Positions 21,665-29,923 of a DNA stretch of 64,000 nt are shown in pieces. The first letter of the stretch is position 1. The number at the start of each line of letters is the position of its first letter. A program made the translations under genes and the position numbers. The DNA comes from Prochlorococcus sp. AG-402-O16 (GTDB lineage Bacteria > Cyanobacteriota > Cyanobacteriia > PCC-6307 > Cyanobiaceae), in assembly GCA_003216415.1 (NCBI GenBank), contig QCIY01000007.1:1-64000 (forward strand). The letters are read 5' to 3'. Under the pieces are notes generated by a model. That model made no database searches. It was not told where the DNA came from and saw nothing but the letters and a program-made list of their open reading frames with translations.

Positions 21665-21688
21665 GACAATTTAAAAAACCTTGAGAGT

Positions 21689-21922
21689 TCAACCTCTACA
21701 AAGTGATTTATTTAAACATGAATTTTTACTTTCAATATCCATTTGATTTTTAACATTATTTAATCTGTTTTTATTATTTATGACTTTAACTTTCTTTCCA
21801 CAATGTTCTTTACAACCACCATTAATTAGATTATGTGCATATAAATTAGAAGTATTTATTAGAAATAAAAGAAAAATTATTTTATAAATTTGAAGTAAAT
21901 AAGATTTTATTTTTATTATCAT
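21689..21922 (-). CDS. secreted cysteine-containing hypothetical protein, 77 aa
   Basis: A basic, hydrophobic N-terminus (MIIKIKSYLLQIYKIIFLLF) forms a signal peptide, with cleavage near LYAHN. The mature chain has four cysteines (GGCKEHCGKKVKV, SCLNKSLCRG) and is lysine/asparagine rich. The paired Cys spacing suggests two disulfides or a metal site. It converges on the zinc-ribbon gene. No known family. Confidence 0.5.
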   Translation of the reverse strand: MIIKIKSYLLQIYKIIFLLFLINTSNLYAHNLINGGCKEHCGKKVKVINNKNRLNNVKNQMDIESKNSCLNKSLCRG

Positions 21923-21952
21923 TTTTACAAAATAGTATATAAATATTACCAG

Positions 21953-22189
21953 TTAATTCCAAGGAGTGTTTATAAGTCCCCAGATATCGAAGAAGAAAAA
22001 TAAAACTGCAATAACCACAAGATCCCAAGCTCTTTCCCTAAATGCCCAAGGTGCAATAAAAACTTCCCCAAGTCCATGGAGTGCTGCCCCAATAGGTAAA
22101 TGATCAAGAACTAACAAACTGTGAGAGAGAATAAAAAGAAAGCTTGCGAAATATCTAAAAAAAACAAATTGCCAATTACTAGAATTCAT
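21953..22189 (-). CDS. hypothetical membrane protein, 78 aa
   Basis: A hydrophobic, aromatic-rich protein with two or three helices (FRYFASFLFILSHSLLVLDH; VVIAVLFFFFDIWG) and a central LPIGAALHGLGEVFIAPWAF segment. The GAALHGLGEVF block looks well constrained, so it is probably a conserved cyanobacterial protein, but I cannot name it. ATG start at 22187-22189. Confidence 0.6.
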   Translation of the reverse strand: MNSSNWQFVFFRYFASFLFILSHSLLVLDHLPIGAALHGLGEVFIAPWAFRERAWDLVVIAVLFFFFDIWGLINTPWN

Positions 22190-22318
22190 ACTTTTTTAGA
22201 TTTTTAAGAAATATACTTCAATGATCAAAATAAAGAAATAGATCGAGTTAGTAGATATTTTTTTTTGTAGCCATAAATACGAATAAAGATTTGAAGCTAA
22301 AGTAAAAGTTATTAAATC

Positions 22319-23761
22319 ATGAAATATATGTTTTCAAGCTATCGTCCAAAAAATAGTTTTGATGAATACTTTAAGGATAATGTCAACTCTGCTAGAGAAA
22401 TATTAATTCCACTTCTGTCATCTTTAGATAATATGGGTCTTGAAGAGTTAAACAGGAATCATTCTGCAGCAAAAAAATTATTATTAAGACATGGGGCCAC
22501 TTTTAGATTAAACGATACGGGTTTTAAAGGTACTGAAAGAATATTACCTTTTGATCCACTTCCAAGAATAATCAGTAAAGATGATTGGGTAACATTAGAA
22601 AAAGGCTTAAAACAAAGGCTTGAAGCAATTGATTTATTCCTAGATGATATTTATAATTCTCAAAATATAATTAATGATGGAATAATTCCAAGAGAATTAA
22701 TAGAGAGTTCAGAAGGTTGGCGACCTCAAATGATAGGTTTCAAACCTCCATTAAATAAATGGTGTCAAATTTCAGGACTTGATTTAATAAGGGATAGAAA
22801 GGGAGATTGGCATGTTTTAGAAGATAATTTAAGGTGTCCTTCTGGGGTTGCTTATTTTTTAGAAAATAGATTAGTTATGAAAAATATTTTCCCTAATCTT
22901 TTTTCTGGAAGAATAGTAAAACCAATTGATGAATATCCATCATATCTTTTAAAAACTCTTCAAGAACTTGCTGTTTGGACAGATACTCCCAAAATAGTTC
23001 TACTAACTCCTGGAATTTTTAATAGTGCATATTTTGAACATAGTTATTTAGCTCAAGAAATGGGCATCCAATTAGTACAGGGTCATGACTTAATTTGTAA
23101 TGATGATTATGTATATTTAAAAACTACTTCCGGTTTAAAAAGAGTAGATGTCATTTACAGACGAATTGATGATGACTTTTTAGATCCTCTTAATTTTAGA
23201 AAAGATTCCTGCCTTGGTGTTAGCGGATTACTTGAAGTTTTCAAAGCAGGTCATGTTGCTTTAGCAAATGCCCCTGGGACTGGAATAGCAGATGACAAAA
23301 TGATTTATTCTTTTGTTCCAAAAATGATTAAATATTATCTTGATGAAGAAATTATTATTAAAAATGTAGAAACATATATATGTCATTATGAAAAGGATCG
23401 GGAATACGTTCTAGATAATTTACCAAAACTTGTTGTTAAGTCTGTTGCTGAAGCTGGGGGATATGGAATGTTAATTGGTCCTCACTCAACAAGCACTGAA
23501 ATAGAAGAATTTGCTAACAAAATTAAAAAAAATCCTAGAAATTTCGTAGCACAGCCAACTTTAGAATTATCTACTGTTCCATCGTTATGTGATGGAGAAC
23601 TATATCCATGTCATGTTGATTTAAGACCATATATATTGAGAGGAAAAGATTCATGGGTTAGTCCAGGTGGGCTTACGCGGGTAGCATTAAAAAAAGGATC
23701 ATTAGTCGTAAACTCTTCTCAAGGTGGAGGATGCAAAGATACATGGGTCGTAGGTAAATAA
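22319..23761 (+). CDS. circularly permuted ATP-grasp protein (DUF404/DUF407)
   Basis: 480 aa. It has the features of the circularly permuted ATP-grasp type 2 family: FDPLPRIISKDDWVTLEKGL, EGWRPQMIGFKPPLNKWCQI, SGLDLIRDRKGDWHVLEDNL (ATP/Mg region), RCPSGVAYFLENR and, later, PKLVVKSVAEAGGYGMLIGP with DLRPYIL and SPGGLTRVALKKGSLVVNSS. ATP-grasp enzymes make carboxylate-amine bonds through an acyl phosphate. In this family they are predicted to join peptides or amino acids. The next gene (alpha-E) begins 1 base after its stop, then a transglutaminase-like gene follows: the standard three-gene set. Confidence 0.88.
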   Translation: MKYMFSSYRPKNSFDEYFKDNVNSAREILIPLLSSLDNMGLEELNRNHSAAKKLLLRHGATFRLNDTGFKGTERILPFDPLPRIISKDDWVTLEKGLKQRLEAIDLFLDDIYNSQNIINDGIIPRELIESSEGWRPQMIGFKPPLNKWCQISGLDLIRDRKGDWHVLEDNLRCPSGVAYFLENRLVMKNIFPNLFSGRIVKPIDEYPSYLLKTLQELAVWTDTPKIVLLTPGIFNSAYFEHSYLAQEMGIQLVQGHDLICNDDYVYLKTTSGLKRVDVIYRRIDDDFLDPLNFRKDSCLGVSGLLEVFKAGHVALANAPGTGIADDKMIYSFVPKMIKYYLDEEIIIKNVETYICHYEKDREYVLDNLPKLVVKSVAEAGGYGMLIGPHSTSTEIEEFANKIKKNPRNFVAQPTLELSTVPSLCDGELYPCHVDLRPYILRGKDSWVSPGGLTRVALKKGSLVVNSSQGGGCKDTWVVGK

Positions 23762-23762
23762 A

Positions 23763-24704
23763 ATGCTTTTAAGTCGTGTAGCAGAATCTCTTTATTGGAT
23801 CAATCGTTATTTAGAACGTGCAGAAAACATATCTCGTTTCGTGGAAGTAAGTGAAGCAATGTCATTAGATTGTCCACCAGGAAGCGCAGAACCATGGCTC
23901 CCGTTAATTGATGCTTCAAGCGACAGAGAATCTTTTGATAAAAGGTTCCCAGAAAAAAAACCTGATGACGTTATTAATTTTTTAATAAGAGATCGTTTAA
24001 ATCCAAACAGCATAATTTCTTGTATTCAATTAGCTAGAGAAAACGCACGACAAATAAGAGACGTGTTGACCACAGAAATGTGGGAACAAATTAATATTTT
24101 ATATTGGAATATGCAAGAAGGAGAAGCAATATGGAATAAGCCAAGACAAGAACAATTAAGTGAAATAAGGAGAGCATGTCAGCTTTTTTATGGAATTACA
24201 GATGCGACTTTAAGCAAAGACCTTGCCTGGAGATTTAGCATTCTTGGAAGATTAATTGAGAGAGCTGACAAAACATCGAGAATTTTAGATGTTAAATATT
24301 ATTTACTTCTACCCAGCCTAGATGAACTTGGAGGAGTTCTTGATGAGTTGCAATGGATTGCTCTTTTACGCTCAGCTGGAGCTTATCAAATGTTTAGGAA
24401 AGCAGAGCAAAATTCTATAAAACCTAATTCAGTTGCAAGATTCCTTTTACTGGATCCAATTTTTCCGAGATCAATAAGATACTGTCTTGATGGGATAAGC
24501 AATACTCTTAAGATGATAGATACCTCTCCTCCTCCTGAAAATCCTTCAGCATTAGAATGTATGAGAGGCTTGCTTAAAGCAAAGTGGAGTTATATCAGAA
24601 TTGAAGATATAATTAATGATGGTTTACATGAGGCAATCGATTCATTGCAAATAGATTTGAATAAATTAAATGATCTCATTCAAGAAAAATATTTTATTAA
24701 TTAA
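23763..24704 (+). CDS. alpha-E domain protein (DUF403)
   Basis: 313 aa, all-helical. It starts MLLSRVAESLYWINRYLERA with ENISRFVEV, the invariant opening of alpha-E proteins, and later has LARENARQIRDVLTTEMWEQ and WRFSILGRLIERADKTSRIL with conserved Arg/Glu positions. Its biochemical activity is unknown; it always accompanies the permuted ATP-grasp and transglutaminase-like genes and is thought to be part of the same peptide-forming system. Start ATG 1 base after the ATP-grasp stop, 11 bases before the next gene. Confidence 0.9.
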   Translation: MLLSRVAESLYWINRYLERAENISRFVEVSEAMSLDCPPGSAEPWLPLIDASSDRESFDKRFPEKKPDDVINFLIRDRLNPNSIISCIQLARENARQIRDVLTTEMWEQINILYWNMQEGEAIWNKPRQEQLSEIRRACQLFYGITDATLSKDLAWRFSILGRLIERADKTSRILDVKYYLLLPSLDELGGVLDELQWIALLRSAGAYQMFRKAEQNSIKPNSVARFLLLDPIFPRSIRYCLDGISNTLKMIDTSPPPENPSALECMRGLLKAKWSYIRIEDIINDGLHEAIDSLQIDLNKLNDLIQEKYFIN

Positions 24705-24715
24705 AAAGTTTATTA

Positions 24716-25573
24716 ATGAGAATTAAATACATTCACAAACTTGAATATAAATATGAAGACCCTGTTCAATTAGGCGAACATAGATTGTGTATCAAGCCAA
24801 GGTCAAATGGATTCCAAAAGTTGAAGAATTTTGAATTAAAAATAACCCCAGAACCAGAAATTATTTATCCATTGCTTGCTGCAAGTGGCGAAGAGATTAA
24901 TCGAATTAGATTTAACGGATTAACAGATAATTTAATTATTGAATCAATTAGTGAAGTTGAGACCATTAAACATCCAAATATTATTGATGGGGTTAAAAAT
25001 AGAGATCTAACATTACCTTTTTGTAGAAGCATTATTAACAGAGATTTACAAGGGGCATTAGAGGGCTGGATGCCAAATGGACAACACGATCCTTCTGCCG
25101 TAGAACTTGCGCAAGAAGCATTAGCAGGAAGTTTTAATAACGCATTATCATTCACCTATCAATTAATAGAGATTATTCAAGATCGGGTTAAATATACAAA
25201 AAGACATACAGGTCCTGCATGGCCAGCGAGCAGAACACTTAAAGAACGCATAGGTTCATGCAGAGATTTAGCAATGCTGATGGTTGAAGCTTGTAGGTCT
25301 ATTGGTATCCCTAGTAGGTTTGTAAGTGGTTATCATTTTGAAGACCCGTTGCCTTCTGAGTTAGATTTACATGCTTGGGCTGAGTTATATATTCCAGGTG
25401 CAGGTTGGAGAGGTTTTGATCCAAGTGGAAAAGGATTAATAGATGAAAGATATTTAACTTTGGTATCCTCTTCTAAATCTAATTTAACTTCTGTAATTAC
25501 AGGAAACTTTACAGGAAAAAATAATCTAGAAAATACTTTATCCTGGGAAATCAAACCTCTTGTAATTAAATAA
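24716..25573 (+). CDS. transglutaminase-like cysteine peptidase
   Basis: 285 aa. An N-terminal Bact_transglu_N beta domain (MRIKYIHKLEYKYEDPVQLG, HRLCIKPRS) is followed by a transglutaminase-core with the catalytic triad visible: C182 in RIGSCRDLAMLM, H219 in LDLHAWAELY and D235 in RGFDPSGKG. Such proteins cleave or re-form amide bonds. With the two upstream genes it forms the conserved ATP-grasp/alpha-E/transglutaminase operon, proposed to build and trim a small peptide or peptide tag. The substrate is unknown. Confidence 0.9.
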   Translation: MRIKYIHKLEYKYEDPVQLGEHRLCIKPRSNGFQKLKNFELKITPEPEIIYPLLAASGEEINRIRFNGLTDNLIIESISEVETIKHPNIIDGVKNRDLTLPFCRSIINRDLQGALEGWMPNGQHDPSAVELAQEALAGSFNNALSFTYQLIEIIQDRVKYTKRHTGPAWPASRTLKERIGSCRDLAMLMVEACRSIGIPSRFVSGYHFEDPLPSELDLHAWAELYIPGAGWRGFDPSGKGLIDERYLTLVSSSKSNLTSVITGNFTGKNNLENTLSWEIKPLVIK

Positions 25574-25699
25574 AAATTAAATTTTTAATATCTTAAATTA
25601 AAAAGAAATGATAAATAAGAATATTTTTCTTTTTTAGTGTTGATTGATACGTTCTTAGAGATATATATCTGTTTTCATTTGTTTAATCTTTAAAGAAAA

Positions 25700-26221
25700 T
25701 TGAACACAAGTTTAGAAATTCCAGTTATCAAACCATACAAATCAAAAATGTTTGAATTGATAAGCTATGAAAAATTTCGCGATACAAAAGATGTTAGATT
25801 TTTTGATATTAGTATTAATGAATCAAATTATAGAGATCTAGTTATTCACAGCGGCCCTGCAGTTAGTCCGCCAAATGATGAAGAATTTAAAAATTGGCAA
25901 TTTTACATTCATCACAATCAAGAAGATAATCTATTAGCTATTTCTGGGGGAAGAACATTTTTTCTAGTTAATTTTGGGTGGGATTATCCTTTTTATAAAG
26001 TTAGATTAGAATCTTGCGGATATATTCTAAGGATACCTAGAGGAACCTTTCATAGATCAGTATCTGACGAAAACGGTTCCATAGTTTTAAATCAAGCCAT
26101 TAGAGATGAAGGTGGTACAGTTGAATCTGAATTCAAGGTTACGAATAGCAAAGATAACAAAAAACTTCTAGATTGTATTACTAATTTAGAGCCTAAATTT
26201 AAAATTTATAGTATTAAATAA
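25700..26221 (+). CDS. cupin-like hypothetical protein, 173 aa
   Basis: Start is TTG at 25700 or ATG at 25748 (MFELISYEKFRDTK), which gives 157 aa. The core has alternating beta strands and a cupin-like pattern: WQFYIHHNQEDNLLAISGGR (motif 1 with two His) and RIPRGTFHRSVSDENGSIVL (motif 2 with G-x-F-H). That suggests a metal-binding double-stranded beta helix. Substrate unknown. It lies 126 bp after the transglutaminase on the same strand, with its own AT-rich promoter region, so co-function with that operon is not established. Confidence 0.55.
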   Translation: MNTSLEIPVIKPYKSKMFELISYEKFRDTKDVRFFDISINESNYRDLVIHSGPAVSPPNDEEFKNWQFYIHHNQEDNLLAISGGRTFFLVNFGWDYPFYKVRLESCGYILRIPRGTFHRSVSDENGSIVLNQAIRDEGGTVESEFKVTNSKDNKKLLDCITNLEPKFKIYSIK

Positions 26222-26304
26222 TCTTAAAAAGGTGATCCATATTTATATATCAATTTAAAAAATTATCTAATTGTTATAAAATAAAATAATTCAATTTTTT
26301 TAAT

Positions 26305-26823
26305 ATGAAATTTTTTAGGTTTTTAAAATATTTTTTATGCATAATTTTTTCTTTCTTAGTTTTATCCTCTCCAGTTTTTGCTGGGGCTAATGTTGCTGTC
26401 AAGGGAGAAGGAGATGAAGTCCCAAGTTATGTAAGATCTAATATTACAGGATTTGATTTCCATGGAGAGGATCTTCATTTGTCTTCTATAGCTGGAGCAG
26501 TAGCGAGAGATGCAGATTTTAGTGATGTTGACTTACATGGAACTACATTAACCCTATCTGATTTAAAAGGTTCTAATTTAAATGGAATCGACCTGACCGA
26601 TACTCTTTCTGATCGAGTTAATTTCCAAAAAACAGATCTTAGGAATGCTGTTTTAATAAATATGATCGCATCAGGTAGCAGTTTTGCAGGAGCCCAAATA
26701 GAAGGAGCAGATTTTTCTTACGCCATTCTTGACAGCGAAGACCAAAGAAATCTTTGTGAAATTGCTGATGGGATCAATCCAACAACAGGCGTTTCAACAA
26801 GAGAAAGTCTTGAGTGTAGTTAG
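26305..26823 (+). CDS. exported pentapeptide-repeat protein, 172 aa
   Basis: Signal peptide [20 protein letters not shown] with cleavage after SPVFA, then pentapeptide repeats of the A(D/N)LxG type across residues 48-145 ([65 protein letters not shown]). The right-handed quadrilateral beta helix ends with a Cys pair ([12 protein letters not shown]). Cyanobacteria have many thylakoid-lumen pentapeptide proteins of unknown role. This is a typical one. Confidence 0.85.
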   Translation: MKFFRFLKYFLCIIFSFLVLSSPVFAGANVAVKGEGDEVPSYVRSNITGFDFHGEDLHLSSIAGAVARDADFSDVDLHGTTLTLSDLKGSNLNGIDLTDTLSDRVNFQKTDLRNAVLINMIASGSSFAGAQIEGADFSYAILDSEDQRNLCEIADGINPTTGVSTRESLECS

Positions 26824-26832
26824 AAATTAAAT

Positions 26833-27186
26833 TTATAAGTAAACTTTCTTACCATTATTAAATTTATAAATCCTTTGTTCATTGTCTTGAAATATCATTT
26901 CGCCATTTAATTTTGATTTCTTAAATTTCGAAAGTCTTGCTCTGTGTATATTGGATTTTCTATTTATATTATCTTCGTTATCGTAACTTCCAATATAGAT
27001 ATTTATATTAGGGTTTGAAAAGGTTTTTTCTTCTTCTCTTAAAAATATTCTTTCAATATTTGTTTGAGTACTCTGCAAATTATTTTTAAATTTGTCTAAT
27101 TTAAGGTTCTTTGTTTTTTTAGAATTATTTTTTTTATAGTACAAAAATATAATTCCAAAAATTAAAATAGCTAAAAATATTTTCAT
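26833..27186 (-). CDS. membrane-anchored hypothetical protein, 117 aa
   Basis: Short N-terminal membrane helix (MKIFLAILIFGIIFLYYKKN) and a basic, asparagine/lysine-rich tail ending in KLNGEMIFQDNEQRIYKFNN, which looks like two beta strands. The preceding gene stops at TAG (27190-27192) and the junction TAGGTGATG gives either GTG or the adjacent ATG as start, with the SD-like AGGTG overlapping, so translation is probably coupled. No family known. Confidence 0.5.
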   Translation of the reverse strand: MKIFLAILIFGIIFLYYKKNNSKKTKNLKLDKFKNNLQSTQTNIERIFLREEEKTFSNPNINIYIGSYDNEDNINRKSNIHRARLSKFKKSKLNGEMIFQDNEQRIYKFNNGKKVYL

Positions 27187-27189
27187 CAC

Positions 27190-27381
27190 CTATTTAATTT
27201 TTATTGTTATATCTGCGCCTAAGTTACTTTTAGTAGTTAATATTTCTTTTTTTAAGATTCCATAAGTAAAAATTCTAGATAAAGTTTTCAAAGATTTAAA
27301 AACTAAAAAAACAGTAAATAAAAAGAAAACAATAAGGTTTTCTACAAGAATATTCTTATTTTTATTATCTAAGTTGCTCAT
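27190..27381 (-). CDS. single-pass membrane protein, 63 aa
   Basis: A polar head (MSNLDNKNKN), one hydrophobic helix (ILVENLIVFFLFTVFLVFKS) and a basic C-terminal part. It is 16 bases downstream of the PfkB kinase gene and followed immediately by another membrane-anchored protein on the same strand. Function unknown. Confidence 0.45.
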   Translation of the reverse strand: MSNLDNKNKNILVENLIVFFLFTVFLVFKSLKTLSRIFTYGILKKEILTTKSNLGADITIKIK

Positions 27382-27397
27382 TAAAGTGTTAATTCAA

Positions 27398-28267
27398 TTA
27401 TTTTTCATCATTATTTGCATATGGGCCGAAAAATTCACTAGCGTCTCTTCCCATTACTTTAGCAAGATTTAAACTTTTATCTATATCCCATTTAGATGCC
27501 ATTCCATAAAGAATGCCAGCAGCGAAAGAATCGCCGCATCCATAAGAATCAACCCTTAACTTTTTGTTTTTAAGAGCCTTATATCTTCCTCCTGGAAATA
27601 TTATGCCTCCCTTCTCCCCCTCAGTTTTGATAGTATATTTGGGTTTTAACGATAATTCAGAAAAAGAAAAAACTTCCCCAGGATCAAGATTACTTCCTAT
27701 TAATCCATCTAAAAGGACATTGGATTTATTAATTGTATTTAATCCCACCCTTGGTGTTGTACACAGTATTGAAGCTGATCTAGCCATTTGAAAAATCTCT
27801 GAATCAGATGCAGTAATAAAAATTCCGTCCATTTTTTTTAAAATATTCCATTCTAACTTGTCTTTATGAGTTGGAGCTAACCTTTCTCCAATAACTGTTA
27901 TTGCTCTTTCACCTTGAGAGTCATTTAAACTAAACCCTCTTCTAGTTGGTTTATCACGCCAAGCTACATGCAACTTAATGCCCATATTTGAAAGAGTCTT
28001 GAAACACTTATCTCCATAATCATCATTACCTAATGAAGTAAAAAAATGAATTTGGTTTAAAGTTAAATCAGAAAGTTTTTTCGCAATAATAGAGCCACCA
28101 CCAGCTGGATATTCAATGGACTTTTTAGAATGAGATATCATTCCTGGCTTCGGCAATTTATCCACTCTTAAGAAATTTATCCACTCAATATGGCCAACTA
28201 CAGCAAAATTTAAATTCCCTTTTTTAAATTTATATTCTTCAAATTTATTTTTCTTTTCAACAGCCAT
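27398..28267 (-). CDS. PfkB-family carbohydrate kinase
   Basis: 289 aa ribokinase-fold kinase. PAGGGSIIAKKLSDL is the N-terminal substrate motif, and the C-terminal PfkB signature VDSYGCGDSFAAGILYG carries the catalytic base D in GCGDSFAAG. It phosphorylates a sugar or nucleoside hydroxyl with ATP; which one is not evident. The opening AVVGHIEWINFLRVDKLPKP is typical of cyanobacterial PfkB members annotated only as carbohydrate kinase. Start ATG at 28265-28267, divergent from a DUF2834 gene 41 bp away. Confidence 0.85.
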   Translation of the reverse strand: MAVEKKNKFEEYKFKKGNLNFAVVGHIEWINFLRVDKLPKPGMISHSKKSIEYPAGGGSIIAKKLSDLTLNQIHFFTSLGNDDYGDKCFKTLSNMGIKLHVAWRDKPTRRGFSLNDSQGERAITVIGERLAPTHKDKLEWNILKKMDGIFITASDSEIFQMARSASILCTTPRVGLNTINKSNVLLDGLIGSNLDPGEVFSFSELSLKPKYTIKTEGEKGGIIFPGGRYKALKNKKLRVDSYGCGDSFAAGILYGMASKWDIDKSLNLAKVMGRDASEFFGPYANNDEK

Positions 28268-28308
28268 AAGCTTTTAAATACTATTATTAAAAGAAATATT
28301 TTTGACAA

Positions 28309-28677
28309 GTGAATTCATTAAACATTCTAAAAGATAAAAAACAGATCCTATCTTATCTTTACCTTTTTCTATCTATTTTAGGAGCCATCCTTCCAATGAT
28401 GGCAAATTTCGAATTTGCTAAAGAATATGGAAATAGTTTTGATATTAATAACTTCATTTCCTTAGCAAATGCCAACCCTGCAGCTCAGTCAATTTCTAGA
28501 GACTTATTAGTAGGAGCTAGCGCCATTTTTATATGGATAGTAAACGAATCAAAAAAATTAGATATTAAGAACATGTGGGTTGTTTATATTGGAACTTTTC
28601 TTATAGCTTTTGCATTTTCTGCACCTTTTTTCTTATTTCTAAGAGAAAGAAGAATTATTGAATTAGAGAAAAATTAA
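28309..28677 (+). CDS. DUF2834-family membrane protein, 122 aa
   Basis: Start GTG at 28309. Three membrane helices: LYLFLSILGAILPMMANFEF, LLVGASAIFIWIVNESKKLD and MWVVYIGTFLIAFAFSAPFF. The pattern Y-L-x-L-x-x-x-G-x-x-x-P and A-N-P-A-A-Q-S-I-S-R-D-L-L-V is that of DUF2834 proteins. Function unknown. It converges on the MFS gene with a 14 bp gap. Confidence 0.7.
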   Translation: MNSLNILKDKKQILSYLYLFLSILGAILPMMANFEFAKEYGNSFDINNFISLANANPAAQSISRDLLVGASAIFIWIVNESKKLDIKNMWVVYIGTFLIAFAFSAPFFLFLRERRIIELEKN

Positions 28678-28691
28678 TTTTTAAAGATTAA

Positions 28692-29921
28692 TTAAAATAA
28701 TCTCCTAAATAGAACTACAAATACAACAAAGCAGCAACATGAGATTGAAAACCAGATTATTGAAGCGTACCCAAATAGGTCTAATATTCGTCCCGATATA
28801 AATGGTCCAAAAAAATAACCCATAGCAAAACATTGTGACAATAGAGCAAGTGCAAAACCTTTCTTGTTTGAAGGAGCTATCTTGAAGACAACATCTGTTG
28901 ATGTTGGAAGAAATGAAGCAGTCCCTAAACTTACTAATATCAATGAAAAAGAAAGCAAATAAAAAGCTGAAATACTTAAATAACTAGAAATAAATAATAA
29001 AAATGAAGCTAAAGAGAAAGTAATCAAACTAAATTTCAATCCAAATAATCTTCCTTTCTTTGATATCCAAGAGCCGACAGGCCATTGTAAACACAACAAC
29101 AAAATTAACTGCATAGAAATTACAAGGCTAGTTATTTCTTTACTTAAGGCTTTTCGATATACGCCACCTTTAACAAGATCCAAAGGCAAAGTTACTTGGA
29201 TCAGAGCTAAAGACGTAGTTATCAATAAAATAGATATAATTATAATCATAGAATTTTTATTCCATTTCAATTGTCCTTTATTTATTGGATCAACATTTTT
29301 TTTTTGGAAATTTTCTAAGTTTCTTTTGATTGAAGAACTATTTCTCGATATTAAATATGTAATAACTAACATACAAAATATATCATTAATAAAAATTGAT
29401 TTGGAGTATAAGAAATTCGTCATAAAACCACCTAAGAATACCCCTAGAAATATTCCTAAAGCCTCCGAACTTCTAACAAGAGCATAAGCTTTTCGTGTGT
29501 CGATCGATTGGCAAAAATAAGGCACTCCGAATTCTGCAGCAGGCCAATATATACCTGCAGCCGCCCCAACAAATGATTGTCCTATTATGTAAAAAAGAGT
29601 ATCTCTTGAAAAAATGAGGCATAAGCTAGCAGCAATACTTAGTATTGATGAAGCTATTAATGGAAATTGTATCCCCCCTGTTTTATTTAGATAATTGCCT
29701 GTGATAAGTCTCGTTAGGGTACCTATTATTGCTGATATGGTAAACCCCAAGCCAATATCTGTTGCAGTTAATCCAATATTATTAAAAATTAGTGATGTTA
29801 AATAAATAACACCTCCTGCACCAAATGCAGCGTAAAATCTTATCTTGGTTATTAACCTCAAATGATATGGAAATTGAATCCACCAATTTTTGCTAATTTG
29901 AAAACTATTTGGACTGATCAC
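28692..29921 (-). CDS. MFS transporter, 12 helices
   Basis: 409 aa major facilitator protein with twelve predicted helices. Family marks are the loop after helix 2 (TRLITGNYLNKTGG) and an A-like motif in the second half (GSWISKKGRLFGLKFSLITF). Substrate unknown; sugar or drug efflux is possible. The start GTG at 29919-29921 is only two bases from the divergent GTG start of the hydrolase gene, so each gene's promoter must lie inside the other's coding sequence or the mRNA must be nearly leaderless. Confidence 0.8.
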   Translation of the reverse strand: MISPNSFQISKNWWIQFPYHLRLITKIRFYAAFGAGGVIYLTSLIFNNIGLTATDIGLGFTISAIIGTLTRLITGNYLNKTGGIQFPLIASSILSIAASLCLIFSRDTLFYIIGQSFVGAAAGIYWPAAEFGVPYFCQSIDTRKAYALVRSSEALGIFLGVFLGGFMTNFLYSKSIFINDIFCMLVITYLISRNSSSIKRNLENFQKKNVDPINKGQLKWNKNSMIIIISILLITTSLALIQVTLPLDLVKGGVYRKALSKEITSLVISMQLILLLCLQWPVGSWISKKGRLFGLKFSLITFSLASFLLFISSYLSISAFYLLSFSLILVSLGTASFLPTSTDVVFKIAPSNKKGFALALLSQCFAMGYFFGPFISGRILDLFGYASIIWFSISCCCFVVFVVLFRRLF

Positions 29922-29923
29922 AA

